Shown here in pieces: positions 22,143-35,335 of a stretch of 64,000 nucleotides of DNA. The stretch spans positions 2,046,001 through 2,110,000 of the forward strand of contig CM057066.1 of NCBI GenBank assembly GCA_029945375.1. Reading direction: 5' to 3'. The position numbers and the translations under genes were made by a program. The notes below the pieces were generated by a model. It was not told the origin of the DNA. It ran no database searches and was given only the letters and a program-made list of their open reading frames with translations. This DNA is from Agaricus subrufescens (taxonomy: Eukaryota; Basidiomycota; Agaricomycetes; Agaricales; Agaricaceae). Every line of letters starts with the position of its first letter. Position 1 is the stretch's first letter.

Positions 22143-25100
22143 ATGTCCAAGTAGCTCAATAAGGTTTCAACTGAATACGTTTGCGTTTGCAAACGATAAA
22201 CTTAAATGAACACTGCAAAAAGCTTGCGGGTGGGCCTAGGGTGGATCAGTTAACGTCTTTGTATTTCCTCAGCGCTTAATTCATCTCTGTAAAAGGGAAA
22301 GCCTCGTCCGAAACGGCCTGTCAGAGTCCTTTTTAAGAGAGCGGAGGCCCTTTCATTTCCTTTTGCCCTCCCGTTAGTTGGTTTCTATAATATACATTCT
22401 TCTTCTTGTCATTATTCCCCTTCTTCCACAATCCGTCTCGTATGTAGTTCCGGATGTTGGAGTGACATGTTACTACAATTTTGTCTCTATGCCTTCCTCT
22501 CATGCTCCCCCTTTCGGCATCATATCGACATATCACACCGAATGTCTTTGAATCTCAACGAATCGGACTACCTAGGATTTTTTGCACCGATCTCCACCAC
22601 ATACGTCAGTGAATCGCCAGGGACTCGGTGTACGACAGACCGTGTTGATATTAGGGCTTACCAACCTCTGGAGTAAGGCTGGGGCGGTGCCAGTATCGGT
22701 CAGTCTACAAATCCGGATGATGTCAGCGCGTTGTGGGAAAAACTTTCAAAGCTGTTAATAGTGTATATACAAACACCAGTAATCTGTTTGCATACCAGCT
22801 CTGAAATTGTATGTTGATAAGAGTCGTGCTTTAGAGTAATAACAAACTGACAATGCAGTAACAAACAGAAATATGACATGTCACAATTTCTGCAGGATAT
22901 TTTCTCCACAACAGAGTGCCTTTAAGTCATCCCAACTATAGTATTGTTATCATATATACGACATTCTAGTTCTTTATAAGTATGACTATTATTGAGGGGA
23001 CAAGGGAATCCAACTATCACGCAGGTCGATTTGCTGCACTTCGACCAAAGAAGATTCAATATATCCATATCCGTATATTTGCGTCGCCACACAAAGAATC
23101 CGATACGGTGTTTCAAGGATCTGAACGTATACGCCACAAGGCCTGCTGTAAGCCTCGTGTCAGAGAGAAGGGGGTGCACGTATGAGTACAAGTAGGGGTA
23201 GTATGTGGTAAGAGGAACTTTGAGTTTGAACACTAGCGGTGGCTGTATGGTAAGCAGTTCTATTATTAGTTTAGTAGCTATTATAAGCGCTTATTGGTGT
23301 TATAAGGACCAGCATGCATGCACACTCTACAGCGCATGCGCTGACAATAGCACCGGCATTCACTGGAATGAGAAAAACAAGCTATCAAAGACAAAAAGAA
23401 TCGTCCCACCGACGAATCGCTTTGTCCCAACTTTTCCTCCCTGGACTCCCGTCTTTGACTTCACCTCGAGTCATCAAAACAGCCACCGAAATGGGGCCTC
23501 AATGTTCCTCCGTCGCGAGGAAGCTAACACTCCGCCTATGACTTCAACGCAGCCACAGAAATAGCTTTTATATGCCCTTTATCAGCTCTGCTTGTTCTAT
23601 ATGAATGTGACGGTATCAGAATCACATCAGGGTCGACTCCACTTGACCACCACGTACGTCGCCGCTTCGGATTCGCATCACGCATACATAGGTTTGAGAG
23701 TCAATACTTAATGATAGCACCGAAACTTAATGGAATTCAGGAAAAATACAGAAAATTATCCAAACATCAGATTGTCTAGTGAAACACATCTTGACAGAAA
23801 CATAGAAGCATGAAGATGGCACCGGGGAAGCGAATATTCAAACGTCTGACCAAGAATAGCCTAGAAGGACATTATCATCAGGACCGTCGATAAGATGGCC
23901 ATCGCATGTGGTTCTTAACTTCTCAATACAATTCTATAATGGAAAAGATTACCATAAGCAATACGGTCCCTGCGTTCCTGCGTTCCTACACGGTTGAACT
24001 TGGAAGATATGATATGCTTCAGCACCTTGCTGAGAGTCGGGATTATTTAGTCGCCGAGATGTGGGAACCCATCGAAAGCATGTCCGATTATAATGGGTAT
24101 TGACAAGCTCATGTTTTCAGAAATGTATCAATCCGTTAAGATCTGTCAGTAGTTCCTGTTCGAGATACTAAAGAGCGACATCTGGGGATGGAGAATGTGC
24201 ATAAATCATTAACATCGTGATTCTGAGATAGGAAGTGACAGCCTGAAAAGGAATATCTCTATCTACCCTGAGCACATCATCGAGATCAAGCCCCGAATGG
24301 CTCGCGGGCCCATTCGCGGGAGTGTCAGTGTAATGTGGATGAGTGTGCCATTGTCCTAACTAACGCAACTCCGCGGTGTCCAAAGGTGGGTAAGGTTGAG
24401 CGTAAAGACAATATGTGGCTCCGATCCAAGGTAAGTATCTTGGACGCGGACGTGCGCACGCGCAACTTTATGGCAGACCCGCACACCTCTGCAGCATAAG
24501 TACAGACCGCTCACGCTGTTCGAGGTGTGAGGTCCGAGAGGTGCTGATTGTTGACACTGGTCTATTCGCTGTTTTGGGGCAATTCATTCTCCTCCGGAAG
24601 CATTTACACCAAATGGGCAACGCGAGCGAGTTTCAAAAGCTCCCTTTCATAGGTGTTGTCGTTCAGTAAAGCCACCAATTTTCATATCCTGGGACAATTT
24701 TCACCAGTAAAAATGTTGCCCCATACACTGGTTGTAAAGCCCGACTCGTATCTCTTAGAGCCATACTCGGAGAATCACCCGTAGTGTAATAGAGGAGTGG
24801 TGCAGGGACTCCCGTCGATGCCTTCGTTCACAGTGTGTTGATGATTGGGCAGCCTAAGTGTGGGAGGACGACTCTGACTGGGAAACCTGCCAAGCGCCAT
24901 AGAGACACCGATCAATTCAGATATGCCGGAATATAAATTAACTAGTGTCATCGATTATCTGACCCTTACAGTTCGACACTCGAGCGACGTCAGTGGGCCA
25001 GAGTTATTGCGAGTACTTTGTTAGTTTTCATCCCCAGATAGAACGGTACATGATCAGTTTGACAACATTTACAGAGAACCTGCCAATGAAGTACTTATCC

Positions 25101-27204
25101 GTTCTTGTGCTGTCTTGGAATTCGCTTTCAAATTGCCTTCCTGATGCGCTCGCCACAAACATAAAGCATGATTGAAATTTCACGCTCCGCTTGAGTTCTA
25201 ATTAAGGGCTTCCGGTTTTTCCCAAAGAATTTGACAATGCATGGAGAAGTGACTGACAGATTCATGATGGGGTATTCCTTGATCCTGACCCGGAGCCCCG
25301 ATTGTGATGGCGGTTGGTGGATAGCTGCATAGTCGATGACTGGTTGTTCGACTGAGAGGAAGATGTCCGAATAAAAACACCGTGATGCTACCATTGGTGT
25401 GTCAGCCACTGGGGCAAAGGTATTACTACCGAGTGAACTTATACGTCATCCCTATGACACTATCACTCGAGATCCAAAGATGTGGCGCGTAGACATCAGA
25501 GGTTCACTCGATAGAGTAAAAACTACTCCATGTATTCGATTTCGAGCTATTCTCTTTCGCCAGAATAAAAATGGTCCAAAAAAGAAATAACTTCCTCGAC
25601 TGGTGCCAGGCAATCCAACGGCACTCCGGAGTGATCACCCCATCGAGTCACCGAGTTCCCTAGGCGTAAGCTCCCCGCATTTCGAATTCCCACCGAACCG
25701 GGAGCCACTGCGCCCCCGAGGAACCGGCTCCCCTTGCGCCACAGACAAGCCGCTCACATTGAATCGACTCCTGGATGGGTACAGAATCCCCACGCATTAC
25801 GTCCCTCATTACCTGGTTTGCCATCTGATTACATCCTCACTATCTGCAATCCCCGCTCCTCTGCCCTTTTTTTGTCATGATCTGTCTACCCCTCTTTGAT
25901 CCTTCTCGTAGTTTCTTAAGAACACTCTTAAATTAAGATCCTCCTTCCGCCTACATCAAATGGCCATCTTTGTTCTCGTTTAGCATAGCCCCTCGCTAGG
26001 GATCTCCAATTTTCGCGCCGCATGATGTAGGGATTCTCTGGGCAGTAATCCTCTCCAGTCAATTTGATTTCGAAAGCGCAATATATCTATAAGCATACGT
26101 ACCGCGGACCTTGCGTGAACACTACGTTAGGGATCCAGGTTCATAAAACGTTGTTGTATATTTTTAACAGCTTATTGATCTGCCCTGTTGTCGGCTGACC
26201 TTCTTGCCTTACCATAAAAGCGAAAATCACGGTCGGTACCTAGAAGGGTCTAGTTAATTTTACTCGTATTCTTCGTTCCCTGGTTTCATTTTACGACGAC
26301 AGATTGATATTTTGACTTCCTCGACCTATATTCTGCATAGCTTTCGAGATGCGTAACGTATAATCTCCCCAGCCGATTTTCAGTGAACAAAGGATATCTA
26401 AAGAACAGATGAGATTCCACGGTTGCATTTTTGGTCATCCACCTGGACAGGATCAAACAAGTTTCGTGTTTAAATAAGTTACCGTACTTTTTTTTTATCG
26501 TGGGGCTCCTCATGGTTTTATGATTCAGTCACAACTCGCCTGATCACAGGACCGCTGTAAATCCCACTTCCTTGTACCCTTTGAGAACCCAAGCCCTGTC
26601 AAATCTCGTTATTGATCGTTCAGAACCACACAACTCCGAATAGTGGCTCCAGCTAAGGAAAGAGGAGTAGAAATATATCCCACTTGGTCTGCTCGGTAAG
26701 CAGCAATCCGAAACGGAAAAATGGGGAAACTCAATTACTCGTACACAGTATTTGCAAGGAAAAAAGGGTCCACACGAACCTGAATTCTGTTCTTTTGGAT
26801 AAGTTAAACGCTTGGGTCACGGGTCGCTTCTGGCTTCTGACGAGATTGGGGTATTTTTGACATTTTGTCTCCGCCCGTGCCATTTGGACCCTATGTAACA
26901 AAGAAGGAAGCACGCCACATGAATGTGTACGTGAAGTATCCATAGGTCCATTATCAGTATAGATATATTTTCGTCAGGTGTGGCTAGGCAATAAAGGGCC
27001 CAGGCGCCGCCTACCGTATCGCCGGTTCGAGTTTGATGATTCCTTTCACAGTAATAGATTCTTCACGAACTGTTCGAGACTGCAGCAAATCAGATAATGC
27101 GTCCGATGTTTTTCGATAAGAATGGAGTGTACACTAGGTGCACAGCAGCGAAATCAATGACAGCTGACACACGAGAAAAAAAATCACCGTGGAGGACTAA
27201 GTGA
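22143..27204. other. Gene-poor stretch of about 5 kb
   Basis: I read both strands for exon chains and found none with family motifs. Scattered frames exist (for example 23205-23564 plus, 25128-25409 minus, 25603-25899 plus), but they overlap frames on the opposite strand and have no splice support. Base composition is AT-balanced and typical of non-coding DNA here. Decayed transposon sequence cannot be excluded. Confidence 0.4.
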
Positions 27205-28116
27205 TTAATTGAGGTACTCCGTGTCGGACCCAATATGCCTTCTCAGGCCCAATCGAACTAGGTAAGAGAAAACTCCGACAGAAGCGACAATTGTCCCAAT
27301 TATTGCCAATGTTTTGAATACACTGATGGAAGTAAGCAGTCGTGGGACGATCCGTGTATGTTGGCGATAAGCGAAGGAAGACATGAGATATCGCGGGGAA
27401 AGATTACTATCAACGGACAAGCAGCAATCAAAAGGACTACAATTCACTGGCACTTGGGGCTTGCTCCGGACAACACATTACTAGAACCGTGGCGTGAACG
27501 CCCTGTCACAAATGCTTCATCTGGACTTATCCCCAAGGTTGGAAAAAAGGTTTCCACAATTGCTGTCACACCCCTTCCCCAGTGAAATGAATATTTGGCG
27601 TCCAGTGGCCTCCGAGCACTATTCAGGGATAACTCACCCTTGGACCGACCGACTATGCCGACATTGCTAGCGGCGCTATGGAGGCCCCAGCTGTCTTCTG
27701 CTGCTGCCTGATGTATGATTGAATCAGGGTTAAGGATGTAAATGTGCGTGATGAAAGGTCTTCGGAAGGCGTGCTCAGGTCATAAGAACACACGATAGAA
27801 ATCAAAGGCTTGGTCCGGGGGTGGTTTCGGCATCAAGGGTGATCGGTTAACAAGCGAGCGCTTGGTAGACATTGAGAAGCTCGCACAACCCAACTCGGAC
27901 GAGCCGGGAAGTCAGAGAGTATTTCAACCCGTGGATTTTTCTTAGACTCGAGACAGTTATAGCTACAGAACACGTTTCTGAGGGGATGCAAAAGTGTGCA
28001 TTATCTTCTAGTGCTGGTGGCGCAATCGTTCGTAAAGCCACGATCAGCGTCAAAGACCATATACCCGGGTTATCAGCACGATTTAGGCACCTGTTGGAAT
28101 CTTCCATGGCAGCCAA
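27205..28116 (-). CDS. Hypothetical protein with C-terminal membrane segment (tentative)
   Basis: Minus-strand pieces chain with reasonable splice signals. An exon of about 27660-27780 reads HAFRRPFITHIYILNPDSI then IHQAAAEDSWGLHSAASNVG. A GTGAGT donor and CAG acceptor lead to IVETFFPTLGISPDEAFVTG and RSRHGSSNVLSGASPN. A last exon then ends VFKTLAIIGTIVASVGVFSY then LVRLGLRRHIGSDTEYLN with the stop at 27205-27207. The final part holds one hydrophobic helix close to the C terminus, as in a tail-anchored protein. The 5' part (28116 downwards, MAAMEDSNRCLNRADNPG) is less certain because the plus strand is also open there. I do not recognise the family. Confidence 0.35.
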
Positions 28117-28319
28117 GTATGCAACGCCGCTGCCGTGAGAGTATTTGACAGTGCTTGGTTCGCCGATCAGCGCGAGCCTGGTCTGAAACTGGTTTGGTTA
28201 TCCTGACATTTCTTATACCCTGCCTGCTGTTTTGTGGGCTGCGCTCGCGGAACACCACTGGATACCTCGACTCATTTCTCGTACTTTCTCTCTCTCTCTC
28301 CTTTCCCTCGACTCCCGCT

Positions 28320-29674
28320 ATGAATTTCTTCAAGACAAAACCCAGAACACCGCCAGATCTCGTTCGAGGACTACGTGACTCCATAGGACGCTTGGACAGT
28401 GGTTCGCCGGGGGGTGATTCAAGAAGAAAGGTATGTGACAACGTCCATGGTATGCAGGGGGTAGGTCGCATGTTGTTATGGCCGCTGACGATGCATCATC
28501 AGGCAACTGACGACGTCTCCAAGAATCTCCAACACATCAAAGCTATTCTGCACGGGGACGCTGGTCCGTTCAAATGCCTTCGCTGCTTGTGAAACCGTGT
28601 CCTGATATCCATCTTTACCCCTCATACAGCGGAAGGAACACCCGAGTTAACTGCACAACTCGCCCAAGAATTCTACAACAACGACCTCCTTTATCTTCTC
28701 CTCACACACATCTCACGGTTCGAGTTTGAGGCGCGAAAGGATGTCGTGCAAATATTCAACAACCTCCTGCGACGTCAAATCGGCTCCCGGTGGCCCACCG
28801 TCGACCATATCGCCGGTAGACCAGACATTATCTTCGCCGCTCTCGCTGGCTACGAGAATGAGGAAGTCGCTCTCAATACCGGCATGATTCTCAAGGAGAT
28901 GCTGCGTCATGAGCAACTCTGCAAGATATTGCTGTATTCGGATCGGTACGCCTGACTCCTCGCTACTTCCACTCGACTGCCTTTCTAAGGAAACTATGGA
29001 TAGCTTTTACAAGTTCCCTCATTACATCGAAACAACAACATTTGGCATCTCCTGTGACGCGTTCGCGAACCTCAAGGAAACCCTTACGAGACATAAACCC
29101 ATGGTGGCTGAATACCTTGACAGGAATTATGACCGTGTACGCTCGGGCATCTTGCTTATCGATATCCCCATTCTGACTAGCTCCAAATTCCTTATCCAGT
29201 TCTTCTCCTCTTTCACTACGCTTATTCTGTCCACCAACTACGTCACAAAACGTCAATCCCTCAAATTACTTGGCGAGATCCTCCTAGATAGAGCAAACTT
29301 CAACGTGATGACTCGATATATCGCGAATGATGCAAATTTGAAGATGATGATGAACTTGTTACGGGATAAAAGCAAGAATATCCAATTTGAAGCCTTCCAT
29401 GTCTTTAAGGTTCGCATTTATGCTTACTGAACCTTGCGTGACGATGACGTCTTGTAAGGTGTTCGTTGCAAACCCCAAGAAACCCCAACAAATAGAGAGT
29501 ATTTTACGACGGAATAAGGAAAAACTCTTGGTTTTCCTTCGAGGCTTCCATAATGACAAAGATGGTTTGTGTTCTTCCCGGATAGAGAGCTCGATCGACT
29601 GACTGGTGTCATCGCTAGATGAACAGTTTACCGATGAGAAACAGTTTTTGATTGTCCAAATCCAAACCCTATGA
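28320..29674 (+). CDS. HYM1: MO25 / Hym1 scaffold protein (Cab39 family)
   Basis: Mo25 proteins are helical-repeat scaffolds that activate germinal-centre kinases; in fungi Hym1 works in the RAM/MOR network controlling polarity, septation and cell separation. Exons 28320-28430, 28503-28563, 28630-28945, 29004-29136, 29200-29409, 29459-29564 and 29619-29674 give 330 aa in frame, the usual family length. Recognisable stretches are [20 protein letters not shown] at the start, [26 protein letters not shown]-like [26 protein letters not shown]-like [59 protein letters not shown] and [18 protein letters not shown] at the end. The gene looks intact. Confidence 0.96.
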
Positions 29675-30600
29675 CAGTGCTATCTGTGTACATTATTCTA
29701 ATACCTGGCGTGTACTTGCATTTTCATTTCGGCTGCACTAAGGACAGCTCTTGTTTTGGGTAGTACCACATCAACTAGTATTGTCATGTTGTACAGTATA
29801 TAGTAATCCATGACTTCCAAGTGAATGTCCAACATTCAGGCTTAATATATGACGCCGCAGCATCTCCCGGATGGAACTCGAAAACAGTTCTTGCTTCACA
29901 CTCCCAACTTCGCATTCTCATTACATCTTGATTCCACAAGATGATAATTAGCAACATATATGGCCAAAACCATCCCACTAAACACTTGATTATCACACCA
30001 CAGAAGTTTCAAAAAAAGACCAATTGCATTGAACTATTCATATACTAATACTGGTTTAAAATAAAAGTATCCATCAGACAAACGCTCGTCTCGCTGACAA
30101 GTCTTCTCAAGTGCTTATACAAGCGCAAGAGAATAGAAATGCCAAAACGTCCTCGAGACACCGGCTAAGATGCCGGTGCCATGTTCTCGGTTATGACGAG
30201 AGAGCGCGGAAGTCATCGATTGGATATGAAGAATGTGGCATTTGTAAAAATGCAGGACTCGGTCAGTTTCTGTAAACAGATCCTGTTCGAGTATGTTCTA
30301 AGGAGACAATGATGGGCCGGGTAAGCTTTATATATCAGCGCCACCTGGTCCGTGCGGGGCACTGTCAGGTGACCCCTGGTTACCCAATTGGGAATAACTC
30401 CGGGGGTTTTGATATCGGTGATCGGCCCGCCCGCAGACCCATTACATTTATACATTTACGCGTGCCGGGTGTAACTCCCAAGTGTGGTAATGCCCGAGTA
30501 CGTCATTCGTCAGTCGCACTCCTCGTTTTTTTTGATATCAATCAAACATACTCGCGCCAATGAGGCGGCTAAATTTTTTCCGATATCCGGAGGCAGTTTT
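29675..30600. other. Intergenic, no gene recognised
   Basis: 3' flank of the MO25 gene and outer flank of the tandem secreted-peptide array. Nothing coding is supported on either strand. Confidence 0.4.
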
Positions 30601-30831
30601 TAGAACGAGATTTTATTCTTGGTGTGCTCTCTCAGCAGAAGATCGGCACCATGGTGCTGCTGACTATACGGAGAAGTGACGCTTATAACCGAGGATCGAA
30701 TAACGACAATTCACGGGACAGGAAATCTCATTCACATGACAACTCCTAACGGAGGCAAAAAAAGTACATATAGAGAACCGAAAAGTGTTGCTAACTATAG
30801 ACAGCTACTGGCTGATCGATGCGCTCTTACT

Positions 30832-31436
30832 CTATTTGTAGATGTAACAACTAAAATGAAGTTTTTGTGAATATCCGACATCAGGTTTTCGGAAAGATGG
30901 AACTGGATACTCACATGAAGTGACCATCACAAGCATTAGGGTGTCCATTAGTGCTTCCGTAGTTGAGACGCTATTAGAAGTATCAATAGGTCTGACTGCT
31001 TTCCTGGATTGTTGCAGTTTCACTCACCCAGCGGTTACCTTCATCGACCATGTCATCGGGATTACCAAGGCTGACGTCATCATGTTGATCTCCGTTCCTT
31101 GGAATGTCTGAAATCTAGTTAACAACCGCACGATGTTTATACGAAATCATACTCACAGCAGATGAAATGGCCAGGGCAAGCATTCGGGTGACCCTCAGTG
31201 CTGCCAAAGTTGAGCTTGAATCGGTTGCCCTGATCAGTAACCAAGTCGGGGTTGCCGTATGAGGTCTCCCTCTTGACGAGCTGTCGACGACAATAATAAG
31301 GATTCCAAACTCCAGGGTACGGTATAATCCTTAGACGTTAGACACTCACAGTTGCTCCTTCGTCAGTAATGGGAGTGGCTGCAACGGCCGCAACTGCAGC
31401 GGCGAACACAGCAAACCCAGTGATAGAGAAACGCAT
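30832..31436 (-). CDS. Two-module small secreted protein, copy A
   Basis: I do not recognise this family. Exons 31436-31350, 31280-31157, 31107-31028, 30970-30915 and 30850-30832 give 121 aa in frame. Residues 1 to about 20 are a signal peptide (MRFSITGFAVFAAAVAAVAA). A short acidic pro-region follows and ends in LVKR (Lys32-Arg33), a likely Kex2 site. The mature part of about 88 residues holds two copies of one module: GNPD..V..(E/D)GNR..LN(F/Y)GST then GHPNAC.GH(F/Y)ICY. Each module has two cysteines, so two disulfides are likely. Module 1 is a single exon; module 2 is split into three, the last encoding only the end CYIYK. No catalytic signature is seen. A secreted peptide with a binding or signalling role is only a guess. 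Confidence 0.8.
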
Positions 31437-33189
31437 TGTAAGTCAAGAGGATGAGTAAATTCGGGAGGAAGAGAACTCAAGTTGAGTTGTTGATCTTCCA
31501 ATGCACCCTACAGCCTCCTTTTATACCATGAATGGACTTCAGATTTTTGCAAAATTTCTGTATCTCGTGCTACTTTGCATTGACAGCATATCTGATTCGG
31601 TATTCTCACCCGTCCTACACGGTGCTATCGTCAAATGGCTGATCTGGTATACCTCCGCGGCCATCATTTCTGTGAAACCAATACATCAGAACTTATCAGA
31701 GGCGATGTACTACTTCTCTCGGGTTCCATCATCCTCAGTCCAATTATACTTAGCTATTCTCTACGAAAACTTCCTTTCTTTTCCAACTGCCTCCACACTG
31801 CAATCCAAGACTTCCCCCCTTTCGATACGAGAACTGAATATAAGAATTACTTATAGTTGCATTCACAAACAGCGCCCACATCAAAAGTCGTACTGGGGAG
31901 AACACTGTCCTGTGGGAAACGTGCAAGACGTTGTGGAGCGGGATGTAGCAAAGAAACTCAGCTCCGCTTAGGTATAAAAGTAAACATATGAGCCGACAAC
32001 TCGATCGAAACATCACCTAGGTCCCCATATGATGCTCCCTTGTAGAATTAGAGAAAGAACAGCCTTACACGATTAACTCTCACAAGCCTTGACGTGTCGG
32101 ACCTGAGTACTTATGAATATGAAGCAGATATGAAGTCCAGAGACGTAGATTGGTTTTCTTCGCCACAACAAGGAAAGCATAACTGGCGGGAGGCCTCTAA
32201 GTTAGTTGGATCATGATGACAACTGGGAGGCTCCTCAGAAAGCTCGTTAAAAGTCGATATTGCTGGCTACAATAGCCACCTAGAATGGAGAACAGTATTG
32301 GCCTGTCAAACACCTGGCAACGCATATCAATCATGGTGCAGAAATGATTTTTGCGTGGTCCACGCGGATGCTAGAATAACGAAAAAAAAAACGACAAATT
32401 TGTGTAGGTTTCTGATCCAGTGACACGGAAACGACAGTGTTCATTGGTGTGTACATACCTATGGTGAAGACAGACTACTGACAATAAGCACAGCCGCAGT
32501 ATACTGACCCTACTGACACGGAAACAATATTTTGCATTAAGGGAAAATATATGGTTCTATGATCTGAGTACCCCGGCGGCATCAAGCCAAGAAGAAACTG
32601 CACAGCATGCTATAGGAATAGTCAAAATCTACAGGGAAGTTTGGAGTCGTATTCCGCCTGAACGGAACAATGACGAACGAATGTTACCAGATACTAAAGA
32701 TAGGGATAGTGAACCAACAAAGGAAATGTAAGTTGGTGATGCCGTTTTCCGGTCTCTCTCATGTTATCTCGAAGACAGGAACTAGGCTGAGAACACAGTG
32801 TTCATTTGCTCATTACCTACACCTCCTTTCAGGACATCTTATGATTTAGTCACTCAATTCCGCTAAATCCCACTGTGGGGATGGTGCACCATCCGCCAAC
32901 AGCGCCCAACCCCCGATATCAATCAACATAGTAACATTTTGGAGCATCTACAATTGTACAGGATTTTTTTAAAAAATAAGACTTTGCTCTGTAGTACGCG
33001 TTGCCCCTTCCATTAGCTAGGCGTGTCAGGAACTCTTACGACAGAAAGTTGGAAAACTCAAATTGACGAGACAAAACATCGTATCTACATGAGAAATCCT
33101 GACCGTAGTCGAGGAAGTAGATATAAAGGAGCAAAAATTATTGTAAACTATAACTAAACTGTCACGAGTTATCGAGGGCTCTAATCGAA

Positions 33190-33803
33190 CTATTTGCTGA
33201 TGTAGCAGCTAGTCAAACTCTGGTTAGTATCCTGGATTAGGTATTTCTAAGATGGAATCAGATACTCACATGAAGTGACCATCGCAAGCATTAGGGTGTC
33301 CATTAGTGCTTCCGTAGTTGAGGCGCTATTATAGGTGTCAATAGGTCTGACCGCATTCTTGGATTATTGCTTTCGGTTTCACTCACCCAGCGGTTCCCTT
33401 CGTCGACCATATCATCGGGATTACCAAGTGAGACGTCATCTTGTTGAACTCCGTTTTTTGGAATATCTGAAAATTTCACCACTCAACAAAAGCACGATAT
33501 TTATGCGAAACCGAACTCACAGCAGATGAAATGGCCGGGGCAAGCATTTGGGTGGCCCTCGGTGCTGCCAAAGTTGAGTTTAAATCGATCGCCCTGGTCA
33601 GTGACCAAGTCGGGGTTGCCATATGAGGTCTCTCTCTTGGCGAGCTGGACACGATAATGATAAGGATTCCAGATTACAGAGAAGACTATAACCATTAAAC
33701 GTTAGACACTTACAGTTGCCCCTTCGTCAGCGATGGGAATAGCTGCGACGGCTGAAACCAGTGCAGCAGCAACTACAGCAAAACCAGTGATAGAGAAACG
33801 CAT
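33190..33803 (-). CDS. Two-module small secreted protein, copy B
   Basis: Tandem paralogue of copy A with the same five-exon plan. The start is MRFSITGFAVVAAALVSAVA; the pro-region ends LAKR (Kex2-type site). The first module ends GHPNACPGHFIC and the second begins YIPKNGVQQDDVSLGNPDD and ends GHPNACDGHFI. For the last exon, the acceptor after gactag (about 33207) gives CYISK and a stop at 33190-33192. A nearer acceptor would give a stop straight after HFI, so the last splice site decides whether the fourth cysteine is kept. Amino-acid identity with A and C is very high in both modules, while the signal peptide and pro-region differ more. Confidence 0.78.
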
Positions 33804-35335
33804 TGCAATTATGGAGGATGAGTAAATTCGGGAGGAGGTAAACCTAAGTTGAGGTTTTTGGTCTTCCAATGCATCTTACAGCCTCGTTTTATACCATGGA
33901 TCGACTTGGCATTTTTCTGTATCTGAAATTACTTTGTATCAATCGCATGTCTATGTCGGAACCCTCACCCGTTCTGAACAGAGATAGTTGATTTCGTATA
34001 CCTTGGACGGTGATTAATTTTGCGAAGCTGATACATCAGAATTGATCTAAGGGGCAATGAACTACTTTTCTCAGATTCCATCATTCTGAGTCATGTATAC
34101 TGAATGGTCCTCCAACACGCCTTGTTTTCCTATCCAACTTTGTCCACACTACAATTTAAGGCTGTTCCTTCTTCCGATGCGAAGACTGAGAGTAAGAATT
34201 ACTTATAGTTACATTGACAGACAGCGTCCTTATCGAAAGTTATATGGGAAAGAACACTGTTCTATGGGGGAACCTGCAGGCGTTGTGGATAGAGAAGTAT
34301 CAACGAAACTAATAATATTAGCCTCGTATCAGGTAAAAACATAAGAATATGGGCCGACAGTCCGGTTGAAACATCATGTAGGGATCCGTATGTTGCCCCT
34401 TGTGGGATCAGATTAGAAAAAGCACAGTCTCATACGATTGACAACCACAGGCCTTGGGAGGACGGACTTGAAAACCCATGAAGATGAAGCAAATGTGAAT
34501 GGAGAACAGTGATATGTCGAATCCATGGCAACGAATCATAGCGCCGAAATGATTGTTACGAGATCCGTGCTGATACCAACGACAAAGCTGTGTCGGCTTC
34601 TGGAAAATAGATTCAGTGAGACGGGGGTAGCAGTGTTCGCTGATACGTACATACATCAGGTAAAGATATGTTACTGATCATAAGCACAGACGCAGTATGA
34701 TACTCACCCTCCTGACACAGAAATGATTGTTTATATCAACAGATAATATATGGTTTTGTGATCTGAGTACCCCCGTGGCATGAAGCCGAAAAGAAAGTAG
34801 ACATGAGTCGACAAAAATATGCAACGTGTACGAGGATGTTTTGAGTCGGGTTCGGCTTGAGTAGAACAATGACAGAATAAAGTTAACAGTTATTGAAGAT
34901 AGTGATGGTGAACTAAAAAAGGAAACATAAGTTGGTGATGTCGTTGTGCGGGCTCTCTCATACCATCCCGATATCAAGAAAACATGCCTGCAACTCCTAG
35001 GGCACTTTCTGGTTTAGGCACCCAATTCTGCTAAAGCCACTACTACCGGGATAGTGCATGAGTACATCATCTGCCAACAGCACCCAGCCCCTGATATCAA
35101 TCAACACACTACAATTGTACAACAGGTTATTACTCTGTAGTACATGTCGCCGTTTCCATCAGCTATGCATGTTAGAAACTCTGACATCGGATGATCAGAC
35201 AACTGTAATCCACAAGATAGATTATCATGTTCGCATGAGAAGTCCTGACCGAAGTCAAGGAAAGTACATATAGAGAAGCAAAAAGTATCGTAAACTATAA
35301 CTAAACTGCTATGGGTAATCGAGACCCTAATCAGC

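Noticed and set aside
25128..25409. 93-codon minus-strand frame in the gene-poor region
   Set aside because: Isolated, with no motif and no adjoining exon; another frame is also open there.
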